Of a stretch of DNA of 64,000 nucleotides, positions 50,790 through 62,932 are shown piece after piece. The notes beneath the pieces are model-generated. The model was not told where the DNA came from. It was given only the letters and a program-made list of their open reading frames with translations, and did not search any database. The stretch's first letter is position 1, and each line of letters opens with the position of its first letter. Made by a program: the position numbers and the translations under genes. The stretch is taken from contig NZ_CP065800.1 in the NCBI RefSeq assembly GCF_023206215.1, positions 3,162,001 to 3,226,000 of the forward strand. The letters are read 5' to 3'. This DNA is from Butyrivibrio fibrisolvens (GTDB taxonomy: Bacteria > Bacillota > Clostridia > Lachnospirales > Lachnospiraceae).

Positions 50790-53600
50790 CTACTCAGGCG
50801 CTGCTCTAAGGCCACATATTATCTGAAGCTGCTTGGTATAATCAACTTCCTCTTCTATGATGATGAGTTCCTTAACATCATCAATTGAAAGGCCATATTC
50901 AGTTTCTAGCGCCGATTGTATATTATAGTACGCTATATTGACTTCAGTTTCAACTAAAGAATCAGGTGTAGCACCGGGGTTATATTCAAGTTCCAGTTCT
51001 TTTAGTCTCTCATTGTCCTCCAGGATCTCTTCATACTGTTCAACGCCTTTTACAAGTGCGTTCAAAGCTTCGACATTCAGTCCTATAGAAGCAAATACTT
51101 CATACTGCTTGTAATAGTGCCTCATCTGGGCTATATATCTTGCTTTCCAATACAGGATCTGATCATCTTCAGAGAGTTTTCCTGCCCTGTATAAGCTGTA
51201 ATAATCTCTGTATGCACCTTCATAATCACCGTTAAGAAAGGCCATCTGCGCTTCTTCATGAATAGCCTTCTCTGGAACAGTGTATGCCGGAAGTGCACAT
51301 AATATTCCAATAGGTATAACCAAAAGAAATGCAAGTATGAATTTCCTTGGCGGAATAGGCTTAGGCGGCGGCCCCTCCGGAACCTTCGGTTTCTTTTCTT
51401 TCTTGGGTTTCGGCTCCTTTGGCGGCTTTGGCTTTTTTTCTTTCTTCTTTGCAGGCTTCTTCTCTTTCTTTGGCTTTGGCTCTTTTTCCTTCTTTTCCTT
51501 CTTTTTCTTCTTGTCGCCTTCTATTTCATTGAGAACAGCCTGATTCTCATCTGTCAGTGATGCAAGCTCGTTATTCTCTACATTGCCGCTTCCATCTTCT
51601 TCATCATCTTCTTTGAAAAGTGCTGCAAGTATCTTGGCAAAAAATCCTTTCTTTTCGCCGTCATCTTCCTTGCCTTTCTTTTCTTTTGCAGGTTTCTTGC
51701 TGCCTTTTTTGCCTTTAGAAGACTTCTTCTCAAGTTCGATGTCATCAAGCTCATCATTGGAAACAGCAGACTCCTCATCTTCTGATTCTTCACCTGATGC
51801 ACCGCCTTCAGAAAGCGACATAAGATCATCTCCGTCGTCATCAAGATTTAGATCTTCTCCGCCCTCTACCGGCTCTTCAAGGCTTAATTCATCACCCTCA
51901 GAAGAAGGCTCTTCTATATTCAGCTCATCTTTTGGTACTTCTGATGGCTCTTCTATATTAAGTTCGTCAGATGCGCCTTCGCCAGAATCACCACTTGCCC
52001 CTTCATTCTCAAGAAGATCCATGTCGTCACTTCCAAGCGAATCCATCAAGGAGTCAAGGTCTTCTGACGCTTCATCTGACTCATCATTAGAAGCGTCTTG
52101 AGTAGCTTCAGAAGCAGATGCTTCTTCTGTAGCATCACCTTGCGACGATTCTTCTGATGATGCAGCTTCTTCTACTCTATTTTCATCTTTACTTTCTTCC
52201 GAATTACTATCTTCAGAGTTACTGTCATCAGAATTATTCTCTTCTTCAGCAGCACCTTCTGCCGATTCACCGCTTTCATCTGCAGCAGGTGTTTCTTCCT
52301 GAATATCATCTAATGACAGTTCATCAACACCGGCATCTTCCGATGATTCTTCTGCTTCATTAGCACTATCTGCAGTATCATCTGAAGTTCCACTGACTTC
52401 TTCTGCACTACTGTCTCCGGCAGCATCATCTCCTCCACCGGCTGCAGCAAACATAGCTTCTATTTCTTCAGGACTAAGTGCCCTGTTAGGATCATCATCT
52501 GCCGGCTGCATAGATTTTAAAATATCGTCCGGAGAAGGAGTATCATCATCTCCCTTACCTGCATCCTCTGAAGGTGTCTGTTCCGGCTCAGGCTCCGGTT
52601 CACTATCCCCGCCTCCGGCCGCAGCAAACATAGCCGCTATCTCTTCAGGAGACAGCTTCTTGTTAGGATCATCCCCGGGATCAGGTGCTGCAGGTGCCGG
52701 TTCTGGCTCAGGCTCCGGTTCATTGTCTCCGCCTCCGGCCGCAGCAAACATAGCCGCTATCTCTTCAGGAGACAACTTCTTGTTGGGATCATCCCCTGGA
52801 CCAGGTGCTGCAGGTGCCGGTTCTGGCTCTGGCTCAGGCTCCGGTTCACTGTCTCCGCCTCCGGCCGCAGCAAACATAGCCGCTATCTCTTCAGGAGATA
52901 ACTGCTTGTTGGGATCATCTGATGCAGTTGGCACTTCAGGTACATTGTTATCAGCCACGTTTGCACCTTTCTCCAATTCAGGAGTATCTGATTCGTTGAT
53001 ATCTATTGATAAGTCTTCCTGTTTTATTTCCTTATCAGCTGTTATAGATTCTACTTGTTCAGGCTCATTAACATCTTTTATCGGAACTTCCTGTGAAGTT
53101 TCTTCTGTAGCTACTACAGAGTCTGCTATTTCAGGCTCATTAACATCTTTTACCGGAATTTCCTGCAAAGCTTCTTCTGTAGCTTCGACAGGTTCTTCCT
53201 GTTCAGACTCGTTATCATCAGAATTTAGATCATCTTGTGCAAGTCCACTGTTAGCATCAGGATCCTCCAACCTATGCATAGCCTCTTCAGCTTGAGCTAT
53301 AGCCTTATCAAGATCCTGCTCTTCTTCATCATCATCAAAAAAATCAGGTGATTCATCTCCAACTGTATAATGCGGTATACCTTCACTAGCAGCTTCAGCA
53401 GCCTTATAACTTCTAGCTACCTGAGCAAGTTCAGGGTCAATTATCTCTCCACTATCAACTTTACTGAGAAGATTATTGATTTCTTTCAGGTCTTCATTGT
53501 CTACATCGATCTCGTTTTGTGCATCAGAAGATGCGACGGGCACTTTGCCTGCCAATCTTGATAATGAATCAATTTCATTTGTCTTATCGATCGATGCCAT
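50790..53600 (-). CDS. Acidic single-pass membrane protein with four FliM-like LSPEEIAAMF motifs
   Basis: A 936-residue protein. Residues 1-700 are highly acidic and largely low complexity (Glu, Asp, Ser). Within it a unit DDPNKKLSPEEIAAMFAAAG occurs four times (about residues 227-250, 268-291, 308-331 and 368-391), the first three nearly identical and separated by Glu-Pro/Pro-Ala runs. The motif resembles LSQ(D/E)EIDALL at the N-terminus of FliM and FliY, which binds phosphorylated CheY. Then come a Lys-Pro-rich basic stretch (about 690-750), one membrane helix (about 754-774) and a 160-residue C-terminal helical TPR-like domain. The basic flank implies the motifs face the cytoplasm. It follows the Sir2-like gene by seven bases. 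Function unknown; docking platform is my inference. Confidence 0.75.
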   Translation of the reverse strand: MASIDKTNEIDSLSRLAGKVPVASSDAQNEIDVDNEDLKEINNLLSKVDSGEIIDPELAQVARSYKAAEAASEGIPHYTVGDESPDFFDDDEEEQDLDKAIAQAEEAMHRLEDPDANSGLAQDDLNSDDNESEQEEPVEATEEALQEIPVKDVNEPEIADSVVATEETSQEVPIKDVNEPEQVESITADKEIKQEDLSIDINESDTPELEKGANVADNNVPEVPTASDDPNKQLSPEEIAAMFAAAGGGDSEPEPEPEPEPAPAAPGPGDDPNKKLSPEEIAAMFAAAGGGDNEPEPEPEPAPAAPDPGDDPNKKLSPEEIAAMFAAAGGGDSEPEPEPEQTPSEDAGKGDDDTPSPDDILKSMQPADDDPNRALSPEEIEAMFAAAGGGDDAAGDSSAEEVSGTSDDTADSANEAEESSEDAGVDELSLDDIQEETPAADESGESAEGAAEEENNSDDSNSEDSNSEESKDENRVEEAASSEESSQGDATEEASASEATQDASNDESDEASEDLDSLMDSLGSDDMDLLENEGASGDSGEGASDELNIEEPSEVPKDELNIEEPSSEGDELSLEEPVEGGEDLNLDDDGDDLMSLSEGGASGEESEDEESAVSNDELDDIELEKKSSKGKKGSKKPAKEKKGKEDDGEKKGFFAKILAALFKEDDEEDGSGNVENNELASLTDENQAVLNEIEGDKKKKKEKKEKEPKPKKEKKPAKKKEKKPKPPKEPKPKKEKKPKVPEGPPPKPIPPRKFILAFLLVIPIGILCALPAYTVPEKAIHEEAQMAFLNGDYEGAYRDYYSLYRAGKLSEDDQILYWKARYIAQMRHYYKQYEVFASIGLNVEALNALVKGVEQYEEILEDNERLKELELEYNPGATPDSLVETEVNIAYYNIQSALETEYGLSIDDVKELIIIEEEVDYTKQLQIICGLRAAPE
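52430..52925 (-). repeat. In-frame coding repeats of the LSPEEIAAMF unit
   Basis: Three units of about 120 bases with near-identical DNA (52610-52925) plus a diverged fourth (52430-52500). The DNA identity of the first three indicates recent expansion or homogenisation. Confidence 0.8.
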
Positions 53601-53607
53601 AATGTCC

Positions 53608-54399
53608 TCATACTTGTTTTATGTAATCCATCGAATTACCTTGTACAGATACCGCCTTCTTACTAATTTGCTCAGTCAGCTGATACAATTTTTCATGTAC
53701 ACGAATCATATAAGCTTTATTATTGATATATGCTATCTTTTCAAAAGGGAATCGAATAACAGTCGGATATTCCAGCCCTACTCCAAGTTCCAGAATCAGT
53801 AGATCCTCCGACAAAGTCCCTGATAGCCATCTTTGATAATTGTTCCATTGCGCAAGATAAGCACTCTCATTGTACTGTGCCTTGCTCCATTCACGCCTTT
53901 TCTGATTGAATATGAGCTCATCATTGCCATATATTACTCTTTTTATTTCGGAGAGTTCCCCATTATTTTTTAGTGCTTTGTCAATTTGTTGCATCAGCTG
54001 TGCGAAATCTTCCGATTCTTCTACCGAGATGAGTTCGCCGTCTCTACTTTGCTTCTGCTGCAGATATTCAATATTACCGCATGGAAAAACCATCCTTGAA
54101 GAATCAAAAAGATTATCTTTATTACTAAAATCATATATAGTTGAAACGATAAAATAATCTTTATCCTTAATAAGATCTGCGAGCTTAGTAAAAGCCCTGG
54201 TCCTTGAATCATCATGATTTTTCATATAATGGTACTGAATAAAGGGAATAAGCCATTCGTGATCAAGACAAGCCTTTTCCAGAAGATTTTTATAATCTAT
54301 ATCATTTGAAATGTTTTTATAATCATAAAACCATTCTTCTCCAAGTCCTATAAGAACCTTCTTTGTCTGACTAAGTGCAGGTACAAGTATATTATCCAT
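53608..54399 (-). CDS. Sir2-like NAD-binding-fold protein
   Basis: A 263-residue soluble protein. The N-terminus KKVLIGLGEEWF is placed where sirtuins have their first nucleotide loop; LADLIKDKDYFIVSTIYD near residue 70 and the C-terminal LILELGVGLEYPTVIRFPFEKIAYIN and MIRVH match the SIR2-family pattern ELGVGxNTPxxIRyPFE. The zinc-binding Cys pairs and catalytic His of classical deacetylases are not visible, so it belongs to a divergent group such as NAD-binding effector or sensor proteins. It is co-transcribed with the acidic membrane protein. GAGG lies seven bases before the ATG. Confidence 0.6.
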   Translation of the reverse strand: MDNILVPALSQTKKVLIGLGEEWFYDYKNISNDIDYKNLLEKACLDHEWLIPFIQYHYMKNHDDSRTRAFTKLADLIKDKDYFIVSTIYDFSNKDNLFDSSRMVFPCGNIEYLQQKQSRDGELISVEESEDFAQLMQQIDKALKNNGELSEIKRVIYGNDELIFNQKRREWSKAQYNESAYLAQWNNYQRWLSGTLSEDLLILELGVGLEYPTVIRFPFEKIAYINNKAYMIRVHEKLYQLTEQISKKAVSVQGNSMDYIKQV

Positions 54400-54524
54400 A
54401 ATAACCTCGTTATAAATTTTTATTATTTATTAAATAGTAAAAAAACTTGAAGATTATATCCAAGCATAATTCCTATTTTAATGCATAAGTATTATAAAAC
54501 AATGACTTTTATGGCTGCAACAGC

Positions 54525-54587
54525 ATTAATAACTGACTTCGCACTTGGACGGTGCAGTATCACCCAAGTGCGAAGTTTGAATTAATA
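54525..54587. repeat. Short fold-back element with 7-base flanking repeats
   Basis: Perfect 13-base arms ACTTCGCACTTGG/CCAAGTGCGAAGT (54536-54548, 54564-54576) with a 15-base loop; the arm matches the ends of the 61467-61761 palindrome. ATTAATA occurs on both sides (54525-54531 and 54581-54587), a possible target duplication. It lies between the cheV terminator and the Sir2-like gene. Confidence 0.6.
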
Positions 54588-54593
54588 CATAAA

Positions 54594-54648
54594 AACTCCC
54601 TTCATAGGATACGAAGTAGTCATCCTACCTGCACCTGTAAAGGGAGTT
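54594..54648 (-). terminator. Terminator of cheV
   Basis: Arms AACTCCCTT/AAAGGGAGTT with an inner AGGAT/ATCCT hairpin, followed by TTTTTATG on the minus strand, about 20 bases past the cheV stop. Confidence 0.75.
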
Positions 54649-54666
54649 TATAAGCTTTATATATTG

Positions 54667-55575
54667 TCAGCCTTCTGTATCCTGAACCTGTACAAGTTCA
54701 TCAATCACGGATACAAGGTTACCAATCTCAGGCTTTGATAGCTGTCTGTCAGCACCAAGAGCTTCACCTTTTCTTCTCATTTCCTCATTAACCAGTGATG
54801 AGAAGATGATAAGAGGAATATCCTTAGTTGCTTCATCTGTCTTAACAAGTTTAGTAAGACGATGACCATCCATGATAGGCATTTCTACATCAGTAATTAT
54901 ACATTTAACCTGATCAAGCTTTTCTCTCTTCTTAAGCTCCTGAATATAATCATATGCAAGCTTACCATTTTCAAAATGTCTTACATTAGAATATCCAGCC
55001 TTGTTAAGAGCATCAACAATGAGCTTATTAAGAAGCTGTGAGTCTTCTGCAAGGACAATCGGTACATCTGTCCTTGTTCTTGGACCGATATCCTTTATCT
55101 GATCCATATTAAGACCAGTATTAGGATTAATATCAGATACAATCTTTTCAAAATCAAGGATGATGATAAGACGATCTTCAAATTTTATGATACCTGTGGA
55201 AATACTTTGTTCAGCTGTGGATATAGTAGCATTGGGCTTGATTATATCAGCCCAGGACACACGATGAATACCAATAACGGAATCAACATGGAATGCAATA
55301 TCGAGCTTATTGAAATTAGTAACTATAAAAAGTCCGCCGGGTTTCGATGTTCCTCTTTGAAGACAATTGCGAAGATCGATTGCAGTGATCATCATATCAC
55401 GTGGCATAAATATGCCTTCGATACTAGGATGTGCATTAGGAACAGGCGTTACTTCCTGATAAGTAATTATTTCTTTTATCTTAGCAACGTTTATTCCATA
55501 ACAGTGATCGTCAATTTTAAATTCCAAAACCTCCAGCTCATTAGTACCGTTTTCCAACAGAATTTTACTTTCCAT
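54667..55575 (-). CDS. cheV: Chemotaxis coupling protein CheV
   Basis: A 302-residue protein with a CheW-like domain (about 1-160; FKIDDHCYGINVAKIKEII, VPNAHPSIEGIFMPR) and a receiver domain (about 170-302; IVLAEDSQLLN, phospho-acceptor Asp in CIITDVEMPIMDGH near residue 227, IIFSSL, LSKP). CheV couples chemoreceptors to CheA and adapts by phosphorylation. The ATG at 55575 has GAGG seven bases upstream. The promoter matches the sigma-D consensus, implying membership of the flagellar regulon. No che or flagellar structural genes are in the window; the next gene unit downstream carries FliM-like motifs. Confidence 0.92.
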   Translation of the reverse strand: MESKILLENGTNELEVLEFKIDDHCYGINVAKIKEIITYQEVTPVPNAHPSIEGIFMPRDMMITAIDLRNCLQRGTSKPGGLFIVTNFNKLDIAFHVDSVIGIHRVSWADIIKPNATISTAEQSISTGIIKFEDRLIIILDFEKIVSDINPNTGLNMDQIKDIGPRTRTDVPIVLAEDSQLLNKLIVDALNKAGYSNVRHFENGKLAYDYIQELKKREKLDQVKCIITDVEMPIMDGHRLTKLVKTDEATKDIPLIIFSSLVNEEMRRKGEALGADRQLSKPEIGNLVSVIDELVQVQDTEG

Positions 55576-55615
55576 CTTATCACCTCGCAATGAAATAAAT
55601 AATGGCTCACTTATT

Positions 55616-55642
55616 ATATCGGCTTAGAGCCTGGTAACTTAA
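55616..55642 (-). promoter_or_regulatory. Sigma-D (sigma-28) type promoter of cheV
   Basis: The minus strand reads GCCGATAT (55616-55623), an exact match to the sigma-D -10 element, with TTAA (55639-55642; consensus TAAA) at a 15-base spacer. It lies 40 bases before the cheV start codon. Confidence 0.7.
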
Positions 55643-55735
55643 GGTTTAAAATAAATATTTTTTGACAGTATTGCATAAGAGATATCGGATGATACTGGTA
55701 AATATATTAGTAGTATATTTTGTACCAATAAAAAA

Positions 55736-55756
55736 GCTCCATGCAATGCATAGAGC
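55736..55756 (-). terminator. Terminator of the rRNA operon
   Basis: Arms GCTC(T/C)ATGCA/TGCAT(G)GAGC around TT, followed by TTTTTTATT on the minus strand, about 55 bases past the 23S 3' end. Confidence 0.8.
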
Positions 55757-55764
55757 CTTGATCA

Positions 55765-55787
55765 TTCCTTCAAAACCGAACACTGAA
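55765..55787 (-). other. 23S rRNA processing stem, 3' strand
   Basis: TTCAGTGTTCGGTTTTGAAGGAA (minus strand) pairs with 58920-58942 with two mismatches or wobbles over 23 bases, enclosing the 23S gene only. Confidence 0.75.
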
Positions 55788-55811
55788 TCTCCAAACTTTT
55801 CTTGACTTTTT

Positions 55812-58723
<2,912 letters not shown>

Positions 58724-58919
58724 TGTTATGCAGGAATCAGTCCTGATCTTTCGATCATCTGGATTCTCTTCTTATCTTTCTCACAGCGATATGAGTCAGA
58801 TAAGGCCCATTTCTTTCGAAATGGTCTTGATGAATTTCTTCATCATTTTTTGATGTCTTGATTTTGGTTTGGACATAGAACATATCTTTGATCTTTTTGG
58901 ATCTTGATATAATCTATAT

Positions 58920-58942
58920 TTCAGTATTCGGTTTTCAAGGAA
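58920..58942 (-). other. 23S rRNA processing stem, 5' strand
   Basis: TTCCTTGAAAACCGAATACTGAA region, complementary to 55765-55787. It also resembles the boxA-like sequence (CTTGAAAAC) common in Firmicute rRNA spacers. It lies between 5S and 23S; no tRNA is found in the 58724-59060 spacer. Confidence 0.7.
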
Positions 58943-59060
58943 CAATTACCTTATTCATGATCTTCGATCACGATCTAAGTCTGACTGTTTGAACAGTCAT
59001 CAGAAATCGGAAGACTTTTGTTTTCTGATCTCTCATCATCATTCAAACTTTTTTTATAAA

Positions 59061-59177
59061 TCTGGCAGCCACCTATCCTCCCATACCGTCACCAGTATAG
59101 TACTTTCGGCCGCTTAGGTCTTAACCGTCGTGTTCGAGATGGGAACGGGTGTTTCCCCCAAGCGCATCGCCACCAGA
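59061..59177 (-). rRNA. rrf: 5S ribosomal RNA
   Basis: About 117 bases; contains GAAACACCCGTTCCCATCTC and GAACACGACGGTTAAG, and the ends TCTGGTGGCGA/..GGCTGCCAG pair. It lies between the 16S and 23S genes on the same strand, outside both processing stems, rather than after the 23S gene. Confidence 0.93.
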
Positions 59178-59289
59178 AATGTTTTGTTGTTAATGTTCAG
59201 CGCTTTGATATCTTACTCTGCAGTTTTTCGCCTGTCAAGCTCGATTTTTCAAAGACTTTTCTTTGCTTTTTAGTTAATAAATAACCTTA

Positions 59290-59315
59290 ACAACTAAACA
59301 GTAATGCAACTCCCT
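59290..59315 (-). other. 16S rRNA processing stem, 3' strand
   Basis: AGGGAGTTGCATTACTGTTTAGTTGT region of the 16S trailer, pairing with the leader at 61099-61123 with two irregularities. No tRNA is found in the 59178-59342 spacer. Confidence 0.75.
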
Positions 59316-59334
59316 ACTTCTTCCTTCTTTATTT

Positions 59335-60886
<1,552 letters not shown>

Positions 60887-61098
60887 AAATGCGACAAAAA
60901 TCATAAATGATCTTCTTACGCTTGGAATCACTTCGTGATTCCGAGTTCGCCGGTTCAGACTTATGCTGACTTAATCAGAATAATTCTGCTCCACTGTTAT
61001 TTCTAACAGCTTGATGGTGGCTAAACCATCAAAAATTTACTTTTGGTTTTTGTTCTTCTGAACATTCTGTTCTTCTTTAAAAGAAGAACTGGAATTTT

Positions 61099-61123
61099 CA
61101 GGGTTGCATTACTGTTAAGTTGT
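61099..61123 (-). other. 16S rRNA processing stem, 5' strand
   Basis: ACAACTTAACAGTAATGCAACC in the leader RNA pairs with the 16S trailer (59290-59315). The bases just before it (GCACTTTGACAACTTAACA) look like a boxA-type antitermination signal. Confidence 0.7.
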
Positions 61124-61187
61124 CAAAGTGCTTTTGCATTAAATCTATTCGATTTTTGCACGTTCCGTTTTTTGCGGAACATTTATT

Positions 61188-61216
61188 ATTTTACTCTCTC
61201 GCTTTTTTTTTGTCAA
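61188..61216 (-). promoter_or_regulatory. rRNA promoter P2
   Basis: TTGACA (61211-61216), 17-base spacer, TAAAAT (61188-61193). A GTTCCG/CGGAAC hairpin follows at the expected transcript start. Confidence 0.8.
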
Positions 61217-61318
61217 CTGCTTTTTTTATTTCATATCAGCTCATTCAAGGATGGCTCGATACTATTTATTAAAGCAATCTGCTCGTTATTACACGAGCTC
61301 TTTGCGACAGCGAAATTG

Positions 61319-61347
61319 ATTATATGACAGTAATACTCTAACGTCAA
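61319..61347 (-). promoter_or_regulatory. rRNA promoter P1
   Basis: TTGACG (61342-61347), 17-base spacer, consensus TATAAT (61319-61324), about 130 bases upstream of P2. Confidence 0.75.
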
Positions 61348-61376
61348 CAATTATTTTTACGTTTATTTTATATCAC

Positions 61377-61412
61377 AAAAGAGGAAACTATTCATGATCA
61401 GCTTCCTCTTTT
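61377..61412 (-). terminator. Terminator, probably of the lipoprotein gene
   Basis: Perfect ten-base arms AAAAGAGGAA/TTCCTCTTTT with a 16-base loop. The closest upstream minus-strand gene is the lipoprotein at 61805, so the palindrome at 61467-61761 lies between gene and terminator. Confidence 0.65.
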
Positions 61413-61466
61413 CACAAATATCACCACTGCATATTATCACTATCATTTATTCTGGTTAAATAATTC

Positions 61467-61761
61467 AAACTTCGCACTTGCCAAACATACGCCACCCTTT
61501 GAGACAGTGCCGATGCTGATAGTTTATAATGCATTTTCATATCTTTTGAAGGTGTTATAAAATTCAGGAGCATGAGATATGAATTTTTATATTCTTCTTA
61601 GGGTCTGCATGTCTGAGCGAAGTGAGTTTCAGACCCTAGAATATAAAAATCCAGATATCATGCCCTGAATTATAACACCTTCAAGATATGAAAATGCATT
61701 ATAAACTATCAGCATCGGCACTGTCTCAAAGGGTGGCGTATGTTTGGCAAGTGCGAAGTTT
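61467..61761. mobile_element. 295-bp near-perfect palindrome, MITE-like fold-back element
   Basis: Two arms of about 135 bases are complementary apart from a few one- to three-base changes, meeting at a short centre near 61605-61632. Outer ends read AAACTTCGCACTTGCCAAAC and continue with matching sequence on both sides. No open frame of use. The ends recur at 54536-54576 and 20448-20477. It lies between the lipoprotein gene and its likely terminator, upstream of rRNA promoter P1. Its transcript would be one long hairpin. No clear target duplication. Confidence 0.8.
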
Positions 61762-61804
61762 CAGTCAAATTATTTTTTACTCCAGTTTTATTATACCAAT
61801 CTCA

Positions 61805-62794
61805 TTATTCCAGCTTTATTGTATAAGTCTTACCATTGATAGCCGCAGTTACTGTTATGTCGCTTATGGATGAGGCCTGTGATGATGGAATCACAACCAG
61901 AAGCACAAGCTGTTCTTCCGATCCGGATGATACTGTTCCTACATAGCTGCTAAGGTCATTTATAAGCATTGTAACTTTTGTGTATCCTACATTCTGCCCG
62001 TTTACACTTACTTTAAAAGTCGCATTTCTGTTGAGTATATTAAGTGATATCGCTGATGAAGTAGGATTACTAAGCCCAAAGTTAAGAACTAGTATTTTTT
62101 CTCCATCTCCTGCTACTACACCGCCTTGTGCACTCGATGAAGGATAGGCATTCATAACCGAATAACCGTTAAATGAAAGTTTAAGACCACCAAGTTCAGA
62201 ATCCAGATCAGATAGGTCATCATCCGCAGCCGCTGTTTCTACTGTATTTTGCAGATCAGACCCGCTGTCATCCTGGTCCGTTCCTTTGTCAGATCCGTCA
62301 TCATTTCCCTGACCACCAGATACATCTATAGAAACATCTGTACTGCTGTCTGTATCAGTATTATCGTCTTCTATACCTGCAACAATGTTATCATCTCCTG
62401 ATTCAGGAACATCAATATCACTTCCTGTCTGGTCAATATTATCAGCATCAGGATCATCCGCTTCTGTATTACCTGCATCAACCACTTCTGTAGTCTGCCC
62501 TTCACCAGCCTCAATCGCCATGTCGGCAAAAGCATTGGTAGTATCCACTGTCTTTTTTTCATCATAGTAAGGACCTTTATCAGAATTCTTGATAGCCACA
62601 TAAGTCAGATCATCCACTACATTGTACGAATACTTCATAAGAAGCTCTGCTGCATAGGTTGTCACTTGATCGTATTCCTCTTTGTTCTCTTCTTTTGAGA
62701 TGGGAATCGTATCATCTGTTGCGCATGCAGACATAAACAGAGAAACCGATGGAATTATTATGATCAATGATATTTTGGACAATAATCTCTTCAT
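61805..62794 (-). CDS. Lipoprotein with acidic linker and DUF4352-like domain
   Basis: A 329-residue predicted lipoprotein: MKRLLSKISLIIIIPSVSLF signal with lipobox MSAC (Cys near residue 24), a short helical region, a 100-residue Asp/Glu/Ser/Thr/Gly-rich linker (about 90-200) and a C-terminal beta-sandwich (LKLSFNGYSVMNAYP.., ILVLNFGLSNPTSSAISLNIL, VLLVVIPSSQASS) of the DUF4352/immunoglobulin-like type. The ATG at 62794 fits the signal peptide; an upstream ATG would add ten residues. It follows the sensor kinase gene by about 138 bases in the same direction. Role unknown. Confidence 0.8.
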   Translation of the reverse strand: MKRLLSKISLIIIIPSVSLFMSACATDDTIPISKEENKEEYDQVTTYAAELLMKYSYNVVDDLTYVAIKNSDKGPYYDEKKTVDTTNAFADMAIEAGEGQTTEVVDAGNTEADDPDADNIDQTGSDIDVPESGDDNIVAGIEDDNTDTDSSTDVSIDVSGGQGNDDGSDKGTDQDDSGSDLQNTVETAAADDDLSDLDSELGGLKLSFNGYSVMNAYPSSSAQGGVVAGDGEKILVLNFGLSNPTSSAISLNILNRNATFKVSVNGQNVGYTKVTMLINDLSSYVGTVSSGSEEQLVLLVVIPSSQASSISDITVTAAINGKTYTIKLE

Positions 62795-62932
62795 TTTCTT
62801 GTTCCTACTTTCATGAGCTATCACAACTTTTGTTCAGGTACCAATGTTTTCAGTAATGCCAAATCTTATGGTTAATATTTCATACTGCCTTCTGTAGTGT
62901 CTTACTCATATCTGATCAAATCATGAACATGT

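Noticed and set aside
52660..53295. Plus-strand Ser/Gly-rich frame opposite the acidic membrane protein
   Set aside because: Antisense mirror of the Glu/Pro repeats; composition explained by the real gene.
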